64,000 nucleotides of DNA from Eubacterium sp. AM49-13BH. GTDB taxonomy: Bacteria > Bacillota > Clostridia > Lachnospirales > Lachnospiraceae. Position 1 is the first letter of the stretch. Every line of letters starts with the position of its first letter. The translations under genes were made by a program, and so were the position numbers. The notes beneath the pieces are model-generated. The model had not been told where the DNA came from, made no database searches, and was given only the letters and a program-made list of their open reading frames with translations. The DNA is taken from the NCBI RefSeq assembly GCF_003464165.1, contig NZ_QSEK01000015.1:1-64000 (forward strand), written 5' to 3'. Below, piece by piece: positions 37,401 to 45,247 of the stretch.

Positions 37401-38191
37401 ATTTCTGCTCTGTCTGAAAGATACTTGTTATATGTAGCTTCCATAGGGGCTTTATAGAATCCGTCCTTAAACTTAACATCTGTAAGCTCTGTTGCAAATG
37501 TAGTGTGACGGCAATGATCTGACCAATATGTATCAAGTACTCTGATTTCAGTCATAGAAGGATCACGCTTCTCAACACTAGCAAAATGTTCCTGAATGAA
37601 CTTAAAATCCTTAAATGTCATGGCAAGTCCTAAAGAATCATATAATTTCTTTAACTTATCCTCTGGCATATCCTTGAATCCGTCAAAATATAAAACATCA
37701 GCAGGAGTCTTGAACTCAGTAACTAAAGTTTCTGGAATATCCTCTGCTGCCTGTCTTGAATCAACCGGGTTAATGCAGTGTTCCTTAATCCTGTTCTTCT
37801 CCTCATCAGTAACAGTTCCTGTCAATACATAAGTTACAGCAGTCTTAATAACCGGTGTCTCATTCTCGTTAAAGAACTTAACACACTGCTCTGCAGAATC
37901 AGCTCTCTGGTCGAACTGTCCTGGAAGATACTCTACAGAGAACACGAAATCGTCCTTTCCTGCTGGAAATGTTCCCTCATAAACATCATCTACCGGTGGC
38001 TCAGAAAAAACAGTAGTAAGTGCCTTCTTATATGTTTCTTCTGAAAGATTCTCAATATCATAACGGATAAGAACTCTTACATCTGTAATAGTCTTTATTC
38101 CAAGATATCCTCCTATCTCCTCAAGTAATTCTTTCGCATTAACTGCAAATGGTTTCTTTTTCTCGACAAAAACTCTCTTTACGCCGCTCAT
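34439..38191 (-). CDS. purL: phosphoribosylformylglycinamidine synthase, single-chain PurL
   Basis: A 1250-residue large-type FGAM synthase of purine synthesis, with synthetase and glutaminase in one chain (Bacillus splits these into PurL, PurQ and PurS). The N-terminal PurS-like domain is followed by DHCRHTTFATEL, the FGAR/ATP sites FKNETHNHPTEIEPFGGAATCLGG and GGKDSMSGTFE. The C-terminal glutaminase has FPGTNCEYDSAKAF, the nucleophile in LGICNGFQAL and SHGEGRF. It starts behind AGGAGG. No other pur genes are adjacent. Confidence 0.97.
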   Translation of the reverse strand: MSGVKRVFVEKKKPFAVNAKELLEEIGGYLGIKTITDVRVLIRYDIENLSEETYKKALTTVFSEPPVDDVYEGTFPAGKDDFVFSVEYLPGQFDQRADSAEQCVKFFNENETPVIKTAVTYVLTGTVTDEEKNRIKEHCINPVDSRQAAEDIPETLVTEFKTPADVLYFDGFKDMPEDKLKKLYDSLGLAMTFKDFKFIQEHFASVEKRDPSMTEIRVLDTYWSDHCRHTTFATELTDVKFKDGFYKAPMEATYNKYLSDRAEIYKDRKDKFVCLMDLALMGAKKLKAEGKLADQEESDEINACSIVVPVEIDGKTEEWLVNFKNETHNHPTEIEPFGGAATCLGGAIRDPLSGRTYVYQAMRITGAADPTVPVSETIHGKLPQRKLVTGAAHGYSSYGNQIGLATGYVKEIYHPDYVAKRMEIGAVIAAAPRSAVKRENSDPGDIIILLGGRTGRDGCGGATGSSKVHTEKSIEDCGAEVQKGNAPTERKMQRLFRRPEVTKLIKKCNDFGAGGVSVAIGELAAGLKVDLDKVPKKYEGLDGTELAISESQERMAVVVDPKDVKEFLQYAAEENLEAVEVAVVTEEPRLVLNWRGKDIVNISRAFLDTNGAHQETKVVVDIPSQEDDYLKPVKVTDVRGKWLKTLADLNECSQKGLVERFDGSIGAGSVYMPYGGKYQLTETQSMVAKLPVLKGSCDTVTMMSYGFDPYLSSWSPYHGAIYAVTDSVAKIVAAGGDFSKIRFTYQEYFRRMTEDPERWSQPFAALLGAYEAQMGFGLPSIGGKDSMSGTFEHIDVPPTLCSFAIDVAKEGDIITPELKNDGDVLVRFDIKKNQYDLPDFEQVKALYSAIHELIQKKAIVSAYVLDANGLVPALSKMAFGNKLGFEISADVKEDDLFAPAYGCIVAEVPADKLGEITTAYTKVGTVKDNGKFTYKEVSINVEEALSVWADTLEGVFPTKASKETTPVESKLYEAPSVHVCKNKVAKPTVFIPVFPGTNCEYDSAKAFERAGADTIVKVFKNLDAESIRESVDEFEKAINQAQIIMFPGGFSAGDEPDGSAKFFATAFRNAKMKEAVEKLLNERDGLALGICNGFQALIKLGLVPNGKITGQDAQSPTLTFNTINRHISKMVYTKVVSNLSPWLANAELGGVYCNPASHGEGRFVAPKEWLDKLFANGQVATQYCDLDGNVSMDEEWNINGSYMAIEGITSPDGRCFGKMAHSERRGDSVAINIYGEQDIKIFESGVKYFK

Positions 38192-38267
38192 ATCTTCCTC
38201 CTGAGATTAGTTATATTAATTATTAATATTTAATCATTGTATCACAATAAAACATATTTTCAAACAA

Positions 38268-39202
38268 CTATTCATGCATTCTTCTTATTATCTTGTAAAC
38301 AACCTGATTACCCATTACGGTAGGACCTGTATGTGCAAAGAAAACAATACCGTCTGTCTGTGATATTATCTCACTCTTAACAGTACCCTCGCATGGATCA
38401 AGAATCTGTGCTATAAGCTCACCATGATATACAGGGTCACCCGGCTCTTTAAGTCTCTTGTAAAATCCTGCATCATAAGTCTTGACTGCCATAAGGTCAA
38501 ATTCGTTGATAACACTTGCAATATATCCACTGTGATTGTTGTACTTAAGAATACCCATTCTGGTTAAAAACCTGAGAACAGATGACACAGCCTGTCTTGC
38601 AGACTTCTCATCAATCATATCTGTGCTGTTAGTATATATTGAAAACGCATTAGTACCATTCATCTGCCAGTTATAATTAAGTGTCACTGTATCCATTGGC
38701 TTCGGCTTTCTAATAACAACGTACTGAAGTCCGAACAGATTGGCAAGACTCGCACTCTGGAATCCCGTATCCATCATCTTTACATGAGGAATAAAATCAC
38801 CCGGCATATAAAAGCTTGCAAAATGTATGCCATAACTGTAACCCTTAATTCTGTCAAAAAGTGTTCCTGCTATCTGCTTGGTTGTATCTCCATTAACATC
38901 CCCAGGAAAAGCCCTGTTAATATCAGAATTATCTGTGGGCCAGAATCTCTTTCCAACATTCATGGAAAATCTGTTAACAGATGGGATAACAAGAATCTCA
39001 TGATTGTGTGATATTGCGCCATGAGCCTCAAGCTCTTTAAGTGCTTTAACAAGCTGCGAACATATATACAACTGCTGTATCTCATTACCTCTTAATGCAC
39101 CAACAATACATGCCGACTTCTCACCTCCGCCGATCTATAGCCTTCTATCTGATAATCTTCTCTATATATACCCTTTAACGAATAAATAATCTCTTTCTTC
39201 AT
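38268..39202 (-). CDS. succinylglutamate desuccinylase/aspartoacylase family protein, atypical zinc site (frameshifted)
   Basis: Second of two adjacent M14-like deacylase genes. It starts MKKEIIYSLKGIYRED at an ATG overlapping the upstream stop by one base. The frame breaks near 39134, where restoring a T gives GYRFGGGEKSACIVGALRGNEIQ, and then continues to 38268. Joined length is about 311 residues. The first zinc motif, normally H-x-x-E, reads R-G-N-E, so one ligand is replaced by Arg, while YGIHFASF keeps the later His. NRAFPGD and the C-terminal lipoyl-like beta domain (GTVKSEIISQTDG) are present. Activity may differ from the upstream paralogue. Confidence 0.82.
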
Positions 39203-40134
39203 TATCTGCCACCATAAACTCTTGCTATAAGAGCCCCCTTATGTACTACCGGATTCTCTCTTAATGTAAATATAATTCCGTCTGTAGGTGATTCAATTCT
39301 CTGGATTATCCTTCCCTCAATAGGCTCAATAATATCTCCTATATGAGTTCCTATTCCAATCCTTCCCATAGAATCAACTGCTGATACGAATATTCCGCTT
39401 TCCTTAGCAGTAAGAAATGTAACCTCACCCTCTGTAGAAATAATAGGTTCATTCACATTCTTTGGCTCATCATCCCATATTCCCATATGAGACATAAGGT
39501 TAAATATACCATCAACAATATCCCTGCAGTACTTAGGTGTAATTCTGTTCCCAACTCCCATCTCTGTAACAAGAGTAGGCACACCAAGATGGTTAAGACT
39601 ATAGGCAAGAGTTGCATCAAGTACAGTAATAGATGAATATATCCATACAAACTGTGCATTCATCATCTTCGCATAAGGAAGAAGCTTTTCCTGCGTATCA
39701 TCATTAATCCTTACCTGCGGCATTTCATTTACAAATATATTGCTTGAATGGATATCAATACACAGGTCACTTCCAATAATATCTTCAATAATGCCTGCTG
39801 CCACATATTCAGCCATAGCACCATTGTTATCACCAGGGAAAACCCTGTTCATATCAAGATCAAACATAGGAATTCCTCTTGAACCTGTATCAATACCAAG
39901 AGGGTTAATATCAGGATAAATGTCAACAATTCCTTTAAGCTTATCCTTTTCTCTCTCAATTCTTCTTATAATCTCATAACATATAAGCTGACCATCAAGC
40001 TCATCGCCATGAGTACCTGTAACAATTGATATTCTTGGTGTGCTGTGATTCTCATCTTTATTCATAAGTCTGTTCTTCCTGACTACCAGTCTTTCATGAA
40101 CCGGAAGCTCAACAGAAACAACTTCTTCTATCAT
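39202..40134 (-). CDS. succinylglutamate desuccinylase/aspartoacylase family protein
   Basis: A 310-residue M14-type zinc deacylase. The zinc site is complete: IVTGTHGDELDGQ (H-x-x-E) and LCIDIHSSN (third ligand). Substrate-side MNRVFPGD and VTEMGVG are also visible. A C-terminal beta domain (EVTFLTAKESGIFVS to GRIIQRIESPTDGIIF) is typical of the AstE/AspA-like clade. The substrate is unknown; family members remove acyl groups from amino acids. It forms a tightly coupled pair with the paralogue downstream (TAATG overlap). Confidence 0.88.
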   Translation of the reverse strand: MIEEVVSVELPVHERLVVRKNRLMNKDENHSTPRISIVTGTHGDELDGQLICYEIIRRIEREKDKLKGIVDIYPDINPLGIDTGSRGIPMFDLDMNRVFPGDNNGAMAEYVAAGIIEDIIGSDLCIDIHSSNIFVNEMPQVRINDDTQEKLLPYAKMMNAQFVWIYSSITVLDATLAYSLNHLGVPTLVTEMGVGNRITPKYCRDIVDGIFNLMSHMGIWDDEPKNVNEPIISTEGEVTFLTAKESGIFVSAVDSMGRIGIGTHIGDIIEPIEGRIIQRIESPTDGIIFTLRENPVVHKGALIARVYGGR

Positions 40135-40153
40135 ATCATTCTCCCATTATTCC

Positions 40154-40172
40154 CCGGATTATCAATATCCGG
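40154..40172 (-). terminator. short hairpin after the helicase gene
   Basis: CCGGAT paired with ATCCGG over a 7-base loop, about 45 bases past the helicase stop. There is no strong T-run, so termination is uncertain. Confidence 0.35.
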
Positions 40173-40216
40173 ACCTTATTAATATCTATCTGAATTTTAT
40201 CACACCTGAAATGTGT

Positions 40217-42679
40217 CTACAAGTCTTGTTCGTTCCAGAAATCGCGTATACATCTGTCTGCATTGCCAAGTGTCACCGGATATATCCTGTTCCACTCCCT
40301 AGGATACATGCTCTCATATTCACCAGTCATGAATCTGTCATCCAGAAGCGCAATCACACCCTTATCCGTATCCGTCCTTATAACCCTTCCTGCTGCCTGA
40401 AGCACCTTATTCATTCCTGGAATAACATAAGCATAAGAATATCCATTTTTACCGAATTCATCAAAATAATCCCTTAAAATGTTACGCTCCCTGCACACCA
40501 TCGGAATCCCAGTTCCGACAATAACAGCACCTATAAGGCTCTCATCCTTTAAGTCAATTCCTTCGGAAAATATTCCTCCAAGCACACAGAAGCCTGCAAG
40601 CGAAGCCCCTTCTGGAAGTTCCTCGTAAAATGCTGATAAGAAATTTTCCTTGTCAGCCTCCTTCATAAACCTTCCCTGCACAAGCACATTCACACAGCTT
40701 TCTGGTAAAAATGTATCTTCTCCACCACATTCGGTCACATTAACACCACTTTTCCACCTGAAGCACTCAAGAACACTCTCCATGTAAGAATATGACGGAA
40801 AGAACACCATATATCTGCCGCTTCTGCCAGAAATCATATGCATAATATAATCGTGTACCTTGGCATATTCCCTTACATTTCTTCTTGTATAACGGCTTGT
40901 CACATCAGTGGCCACGACAATTCTCTTATTATCAGGTTCAAAAGACGAATGTGCATAAACCGCCCTTTCTGACACATCACCGGAAAGCATTTCCTTAAAA
41001 TAATTCACCGGAAGCAGTGTAGCTGAGAAGAATACCGTACTTCTGCCCTGTGAAAGTCTCTCACTTATGTTGCCAGACGGGTCAACGCAGTACAGATGTA
41101 CAAGAAAGTTTCCATCGTTATCATGCTCATTATAGTAGACATATTTTTCATCAGCACAATCATACATATTAAGAAAATGTCTCACCACAAAGAAAAACTC
41201 GAGCAGCTCATTAGTCACTGGCTCGCCCTTATGTCTCTCCATGAACTTCTGCATAAGTCCCATGACACGTTCAAGGCTGGCTGGAAATGTGCCAAGACCG
41301 CTCACAACCTGGAATGTATCACACTGTCTTTTATATTCAAGCAACTGCTTGTTACATCTGTCAAGTGCACCTGCAAGTCGCTTGTCCATCTCCTTGACAA
41401 GCTTCTTAGCCGCAAGAAAATCTTCTTTTTTCAACACTGCGCTGTACATTTCTCTTGCTCTGTCCACAAGGTTATGTGCTTCATCCACAAGAAACACATA
41501 ATCCCCCTTCGCACCATTGCCAAAATACCGCTTAAGCGACGCATCCGGGTCAAATACATAATTATAATCACATATAATTCCATCACACCAGTACGAAACA
41601 TCAAGTGACATCTCAAACGGGCAGACCTTATGCCTGTTGGCATATTCCATGACATTATCCCTTACAATAACCATCTGGCTCGTTATTATGTCATACACAG
41701 CATCATTAATCCTGTCAAAATGTCCCTTGGCATACGGACATGCAACAGGGTTACAGTTACGCTCATCAAGTGGACATATTTTGTCCTTAGCTGTAAGAGT
41801 AACAGTTCTCATATGAAGCCCGTTATCCCTCAGAATAGCATAAGTATCCTCCGCAACAGTCCTCGTTATAGTCTTCGAAGTCAGATAAAATATCTTGTCT
41901 GCCATCTGCTGTCCTAACGCCTGCACAGCCGGGAACACAGTAGACAACGTCTTTCCGACACCTGTAGGTGCCTGAATATACAGATTCTCACTATCTTCAA
42001 TAGCCCTGTATACACTCACGCACAGATTCTTCTGCCCCTCCCTGTATTCATAAGGAAACTTAAGTTCTCTGATTGATTCCGTCCTTTTATGCCTCTCATC
42101 AAATGTATAATCAGTCCATTTCTTAAAGCCTGTAATCAGCTTATTAAACCACTCTTCAATTCTTTCAAATGTATATTCTTCCAGAAACCTGTTAACTGTC
42201 TCAGGCTCAGGAGTAACGTAAGTCATCTGAATTCCAATCTTTGACAGCTTCTTCTGGCTTGCATATATATAGCCATACACCAGTGCCTGGGCTTTATGCA
42301 CATAGACCGGTTCTTTCAGCAGAGAAACATCTGTCTGCATAGTCTTTATCTCATCAATTATTGCATCGCTCTCCGACTCTTTATTGCCATCCTCGTCATA
42401 ATTAACATCTGCAATAATACCGTCAGCCCTGCCTTCAACCTGTAATACATACTCAATCCCTAAGTCAGATACAAGCGGTATCTCAATCTTTAACGGTACT
42501 TCAGCATGATACATAGTTCCCATGCTGTGCTGGATTTTCCTGTGAATCCTTGCCCCCTCCTGCATGATTTTCACATCATTACTGCCTGTATTCCTGTTGT
42601 CAATATCACCTTCTGCACACATGAATTCCACAAGATTTCTTACAGATATTCGAAAGCAGTTTCCATTTACAGAGTACAT
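40217..42679 (-). CDS. XPD/DinG-type superfamily 2 helicase with N-terminal nuclease-like domain
   Basis: About 820 residues. The N-terminal 220 residues resemble a PD-(D/E)XK domain (GRADGIIADV, then IIDEIKT, with QALVYGYIYA). The helicase core has Walker A APTGVGKTLST, the DEAH box FLVDEAHNL, and C-terminal motifs GGIFSEGIDL and QAAGRVIRT. Cysteines in KICPLDERNCNPVACPYA and HKVCPFE fit the XPD 4Fe-4S domain. It should unwind damaged or recombining DNA 5' to 3'. The ATG at 42679 lies behind GGAGATAGT, one base after the stop of the upstream gene. Confidence 0.92.
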   Translation of the reverse strand: MYSVNGNCFRISVRNLVEFMCAEGDIDNRNTGSNDVKIMQEGARIHRKIQHSMGTMYHAEVPLKIEIPLVSDLGIEYVLQVEGRADGIIADVNYDEDGNKESESDAIIDEIKTMQTDVSLLKEPVYVHKAQALVYGYIYASQKKLSKIGIQMTYVTPEPETVNRFLEEYTFERIEEWFNKLITGFKKWTDYTFDERHKRTESIRELKFPYEYREGQKNLCVSVYRAIEDSENLYIQAPTGVGKTLSTVFPAVQALGQQMADKIFYLTSKTITRTVAEDTYAILRDNGLHMRTVTLTAKDKICPLDERNCNPVACPYAKGHFDRINDAVYDIITSQMVIVRDNVMEYANRHKVCPFEMSLDVSYWCDGIICDYNYVFDPDASLKRYFGNGAKGDYVFLVDEAHNLVDRAREMYSAVLKKEDFLAAKKLVKEMDKRLAGALDRCNKQLLEYKRQCDTFQVVSGLGTFPASLERVMGLMQKFMERHKGEPVTNELLEFFFVVRHFLNMYDCADEKYVYYNEHDNDGNFLVHLYCVDPSGNISERLSQGRSTVFFSATLLPVNYFKEMLSGDVSERAVYAHSSFEPDNKRIVVATDVTSRYTRRNVREYAKVHDYIMHMISGRSGRYMVFFPSYSYMESVLECFRWKSGVNVTECGGEDTFLPESCVNVLVQGRFMKEADKENFLSAFYEELPEGASLAGFCVLGGIFSEGIDLKDESLIGAVIVGTGIPMVCRERNILRDYFDEFGKNGYSYAYVIPGMNKVLQAAGRVIRTDTDKGVIALLDDRFMTGEYESMYPREWNRIYPVTLGNADRCIRDFWNEQDL

Positions 42680-42680
42680 A

Positions 42681-43472
42681 CTATCTCCATTCAATAATGT
42701 TCTTCAATATCATATATATAGCATTGCCTGTCTTTCCGACTCTTTTCACCTGTTCCATGTAATTAAGCATTGCAAGTACGCTGGCAGCAGTCTGCCTGTC
42801 AATATGAGCCGCATTTGCAAAATCTGCTGAAGTAAAGTTATTCTCAAGCCCATCTGGTACAAACTGCATATAATCCTGTGGACAATCTAACTCAATAACC
42901 TTTCTTATTCCAACAGGAATACGGTCATAACGCACACTCCCGCGCTTCTTATCGTAACTCCAGCCATTAAGAAGCTTATATTCTTCTATATCAATCAGCA
43001 GCAATGTAACCTTAAGATTTGGATTTTTTAAAAATGCTTTAATCTTATACAGCTCAAACATCGCGTCATACATGGAACACCGCTTCGGAGACTTTCTTCT
43101 TGAAGTAATATCCCCAGTCTCCGGCTCTATCCAGCTTAAATACTTCTCATAAGGCATAGGGTACACAACTCTTACCTGATATTCATTTAAGAATACCGAC
43201 AGCTTATCCCTTAACTTATTAAGCTGTCTTGTCTGAATCTCAATTATCCCATGCTCATTATATATATCCGCATAGTAACCGTCTATTGCAACCTCATGAT
43301 TATCCTCATCGGGTTCATAATACATTTTAAGTACTGCATGCAGCGTCTTTTCCGACAAAGTACCTATTCCTTTGTCATTGTGGCTCTTGCCGATTATCTT
43401 TTCCTTCGCTTCATCGAAAGCCTGGCTGTCTATATATTCTATTGGTTCATTGGAAGATTTCTTCTTCGGCAT
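42681..43472 (-). CDS. uncharacterised nuclease-like protein coupled to the helicase
   Basis: 263 residues, not recognised as a named family. The N-terminal half has IDGYYADIYNEHGIIEIQT, a D-(x)n-E-x-Q arrangement like PD-(D/E)XK nucleases, followed by a helix and VRVVYPMPYEKYLSWI. The C-terminal 70 residues look like a winged helix (FTSADFANAAHIDRQTAASVLAMLNYMEQVKRVGK). The stop and the helicase start are separated by one base, so the pair is co-translated. A joint DNA-processing role is inferred from coupling and motif. Ribosome site GAGGAATAAG. Confidence 0.7.
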   Translation of the reverse strand: MPKKKSSNEPIEYIDSQAFDEAKEKIIGKSHNDKGIGTLSEKTLHAVLKMYYEPDEDNHEVAIDGYYADIYNEHGIIEIQTRQLNKLRDKLSVFLNEYQVRVVYPMPYEKYLSWIEPETGDITSRRKSPKRCSMYDAMFELYKIKAFLKNPNLKVTLLLIDIEEYKLLNGWSYDKKRGSVRYDRIPVGIRKVIELDCPQDYMQFVPDGLENNFTSADFANAAHIDRQTAASVLAMLNYMEQVKRVGKTGNAIYMILKNIIEWR

Positions 43473-43554
43473 AGCTTATTCCTCATCACAACATATGTTC
43501 TATCATGTTATCAAGTATCTTACGATTGTTCGAAAAAATCAACCCTATGTGACA

Positions 43555-43602
43555 AATGCCCTGATATATTATAGAAATCCATTCTATAACCATCAGGGCA
43601 TT
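43555..43602 (-). terminator. long hairpin after the cohesin gene
   Basis: An 11-bp outer stem (AATGCCCTGAT and its complement) plus an inner 8-bp stem (TTATAGAA with TTCTATAA). It lies 11 bases past the cohesin stop. The T-run after the stem is weak (TTGTC). Confidence 0.75.
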
Positions 43603-43612
43603 AAGCATTTAT

Positions 43613-45230
43613 TTACTTATCTTCGTCATCAATATCAAACAACTTTAATTCTTCAACATCATTCTTGCCGGATTTGTCATCACCGTAAGATTTGTATAGT
43701 GAATCATCTTCGTCAAAACCAGTATCCGCATCGAAACCAGCGTCCTCGTCATCCTCACTGTCTTCATCATACTCTTCTATCTCTTTCTCGGTATACTCAT
43801 CAAGGTCAACTTCGTCTTTAGAAGCCATATTAAATACCTTCTTAACCTTAGAAAGCTTAGCAGCCAGTATAATTGTGACAATGATAAACGCTACGATTAT
43901 CACACCAAGTATTGTAATTATTGTAAGCCAGAACCTGTTACCGCCAAATGTCTTATTATTATCAGCTTTGACAACTGTATCAGCATTTGTTGTCTTAACA
44001 ACAGAATATGCCTGTATAGTTCCATCACTTACTCTGTATCTGAACCAGCCTTTCTCGCCAAGTGAGCTTACTCCGTAGAACAGGCAGTACTGTCTGTCGG
44101 CATCCATAAGCACCTGTACCTCTCTACCGTTCATGGTAAACTTTGTAAGAGCATAGCCAGCCGGTTTCTCTAGCGAGTTCGTTATAGGCAGAACAACGTA
44201 TGTTATCTCTGGTTCTGCAACAGTATTGTATGGTGAAAATGTTTTCGCAGTCTCATCATAGATGTAGAACCCGCCTTTTCCATCTTCACTTTCAAGATAC
44301 ATAAGGATAAGACCTGTCTTTATGCCTTTAACCGCATTTATCTTCTGACCATTATAATCATAGTCAATCTCCTGATATCCATCTGGAATTGTGATTCCTG
44401 AATAATCCTTTACAACCGAATATTTCTTTCCATCTATTGTAACTGTTCCATCGTCATTAACAGTCTGGGTTGATGTCTCAGCTAACCTCTTCTGTCTTTG
44501 ACTCAGCCTCTGTTGTTGCTTCCTGACCATCCTCAAGTCTTGTTGTATATATTATATATTTCTTAACTGAACCATCTTCTGCAATAACTGTAATTGTTGT
44601 TGTATTGCTTCCCGGGTCCATTCTTCTACCGCTTATGCTTATCTTGGCAGCATTGTCATTAGCGGCAGCACTTACAACAAGCTCTGTAACATCAGCATTA
44701 ACAGTTGCATTGTATGTTGTCCTGTCTGGTGAAAATGCTGGTGAAAGCGCTCCCGGACTTATCTCCAGAGATTTTAATGTGTTGTCTGAGGAATAGCTGG
44801 CTGGAGCTTTTACATCAACTGATCCTGAAGATGTTGTTAATGACATATAATCTTCATCTGCCGAAGATGTATACGACGTTGATTTATCTACTGATATCAT
44901 CGCTGTTCCCGGATTAATAGTCTTAAAAACAACATCAAATGAAGTTGCATTTGGAGATATTAATCTTCCTGTTCCTCCACCGCCAGCATCAAATCCTTTC
45001 ACATACTGTAATATACTTGAATCATAATTTATTCGTAAATCACACAGTTCTATCTTTACATCAGATGATGCTGTTATTGTTATTGTTACCTCATCACCAA
45101 CATTGGCACTGGCAGAACTTATAGAAACATGTGCTGTCTGTGCTGCTTTTACATTAGTCAGACCAGAAAACATTAATATGCTCATCAACATTGCCATTAC
45201 TAATGCAGTTATTCTTTTTATGTTATTCAT
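43613..45230 (-). CDS. membrane-anchored cohesin-domain protein (frameshifted in this sequence)
   Basis: About 539 residues. A signal peptide (LVMAMLMSILMFSG, cut near VKAAQ) precedes a cohesin-like domain (VSISSASANVGDEVTITITAS, LRINYDSSILQYVKG, VVFKTINPGTAMISV) and a cadherin-like beta-sandwich domain (TLKSLEISPGALSPAFSP). Near 44486 the frame shifts by one extra base, and the other frame continues AETSTQTVNDDGTVTIDG. That part has an extracellular region, a membrane helix (FWLTIITILGVIIVAFI) and an 85-residue very acidic cytosolic tail. The gene immediately follows a dockerin gene, so the pair probably interacts. The ATG at 45230 follows TTGGAG. Confidence 0.82.
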
Positions 45231-45247
45231 AATATTCTCCAATATAA

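Noticed and set aside
40211..42830. Several plus-strand frames opposite the helicase gene
   Set aside because: Antisense shadows; Cys/His-rich composition typical of reversed codons and no start signals.
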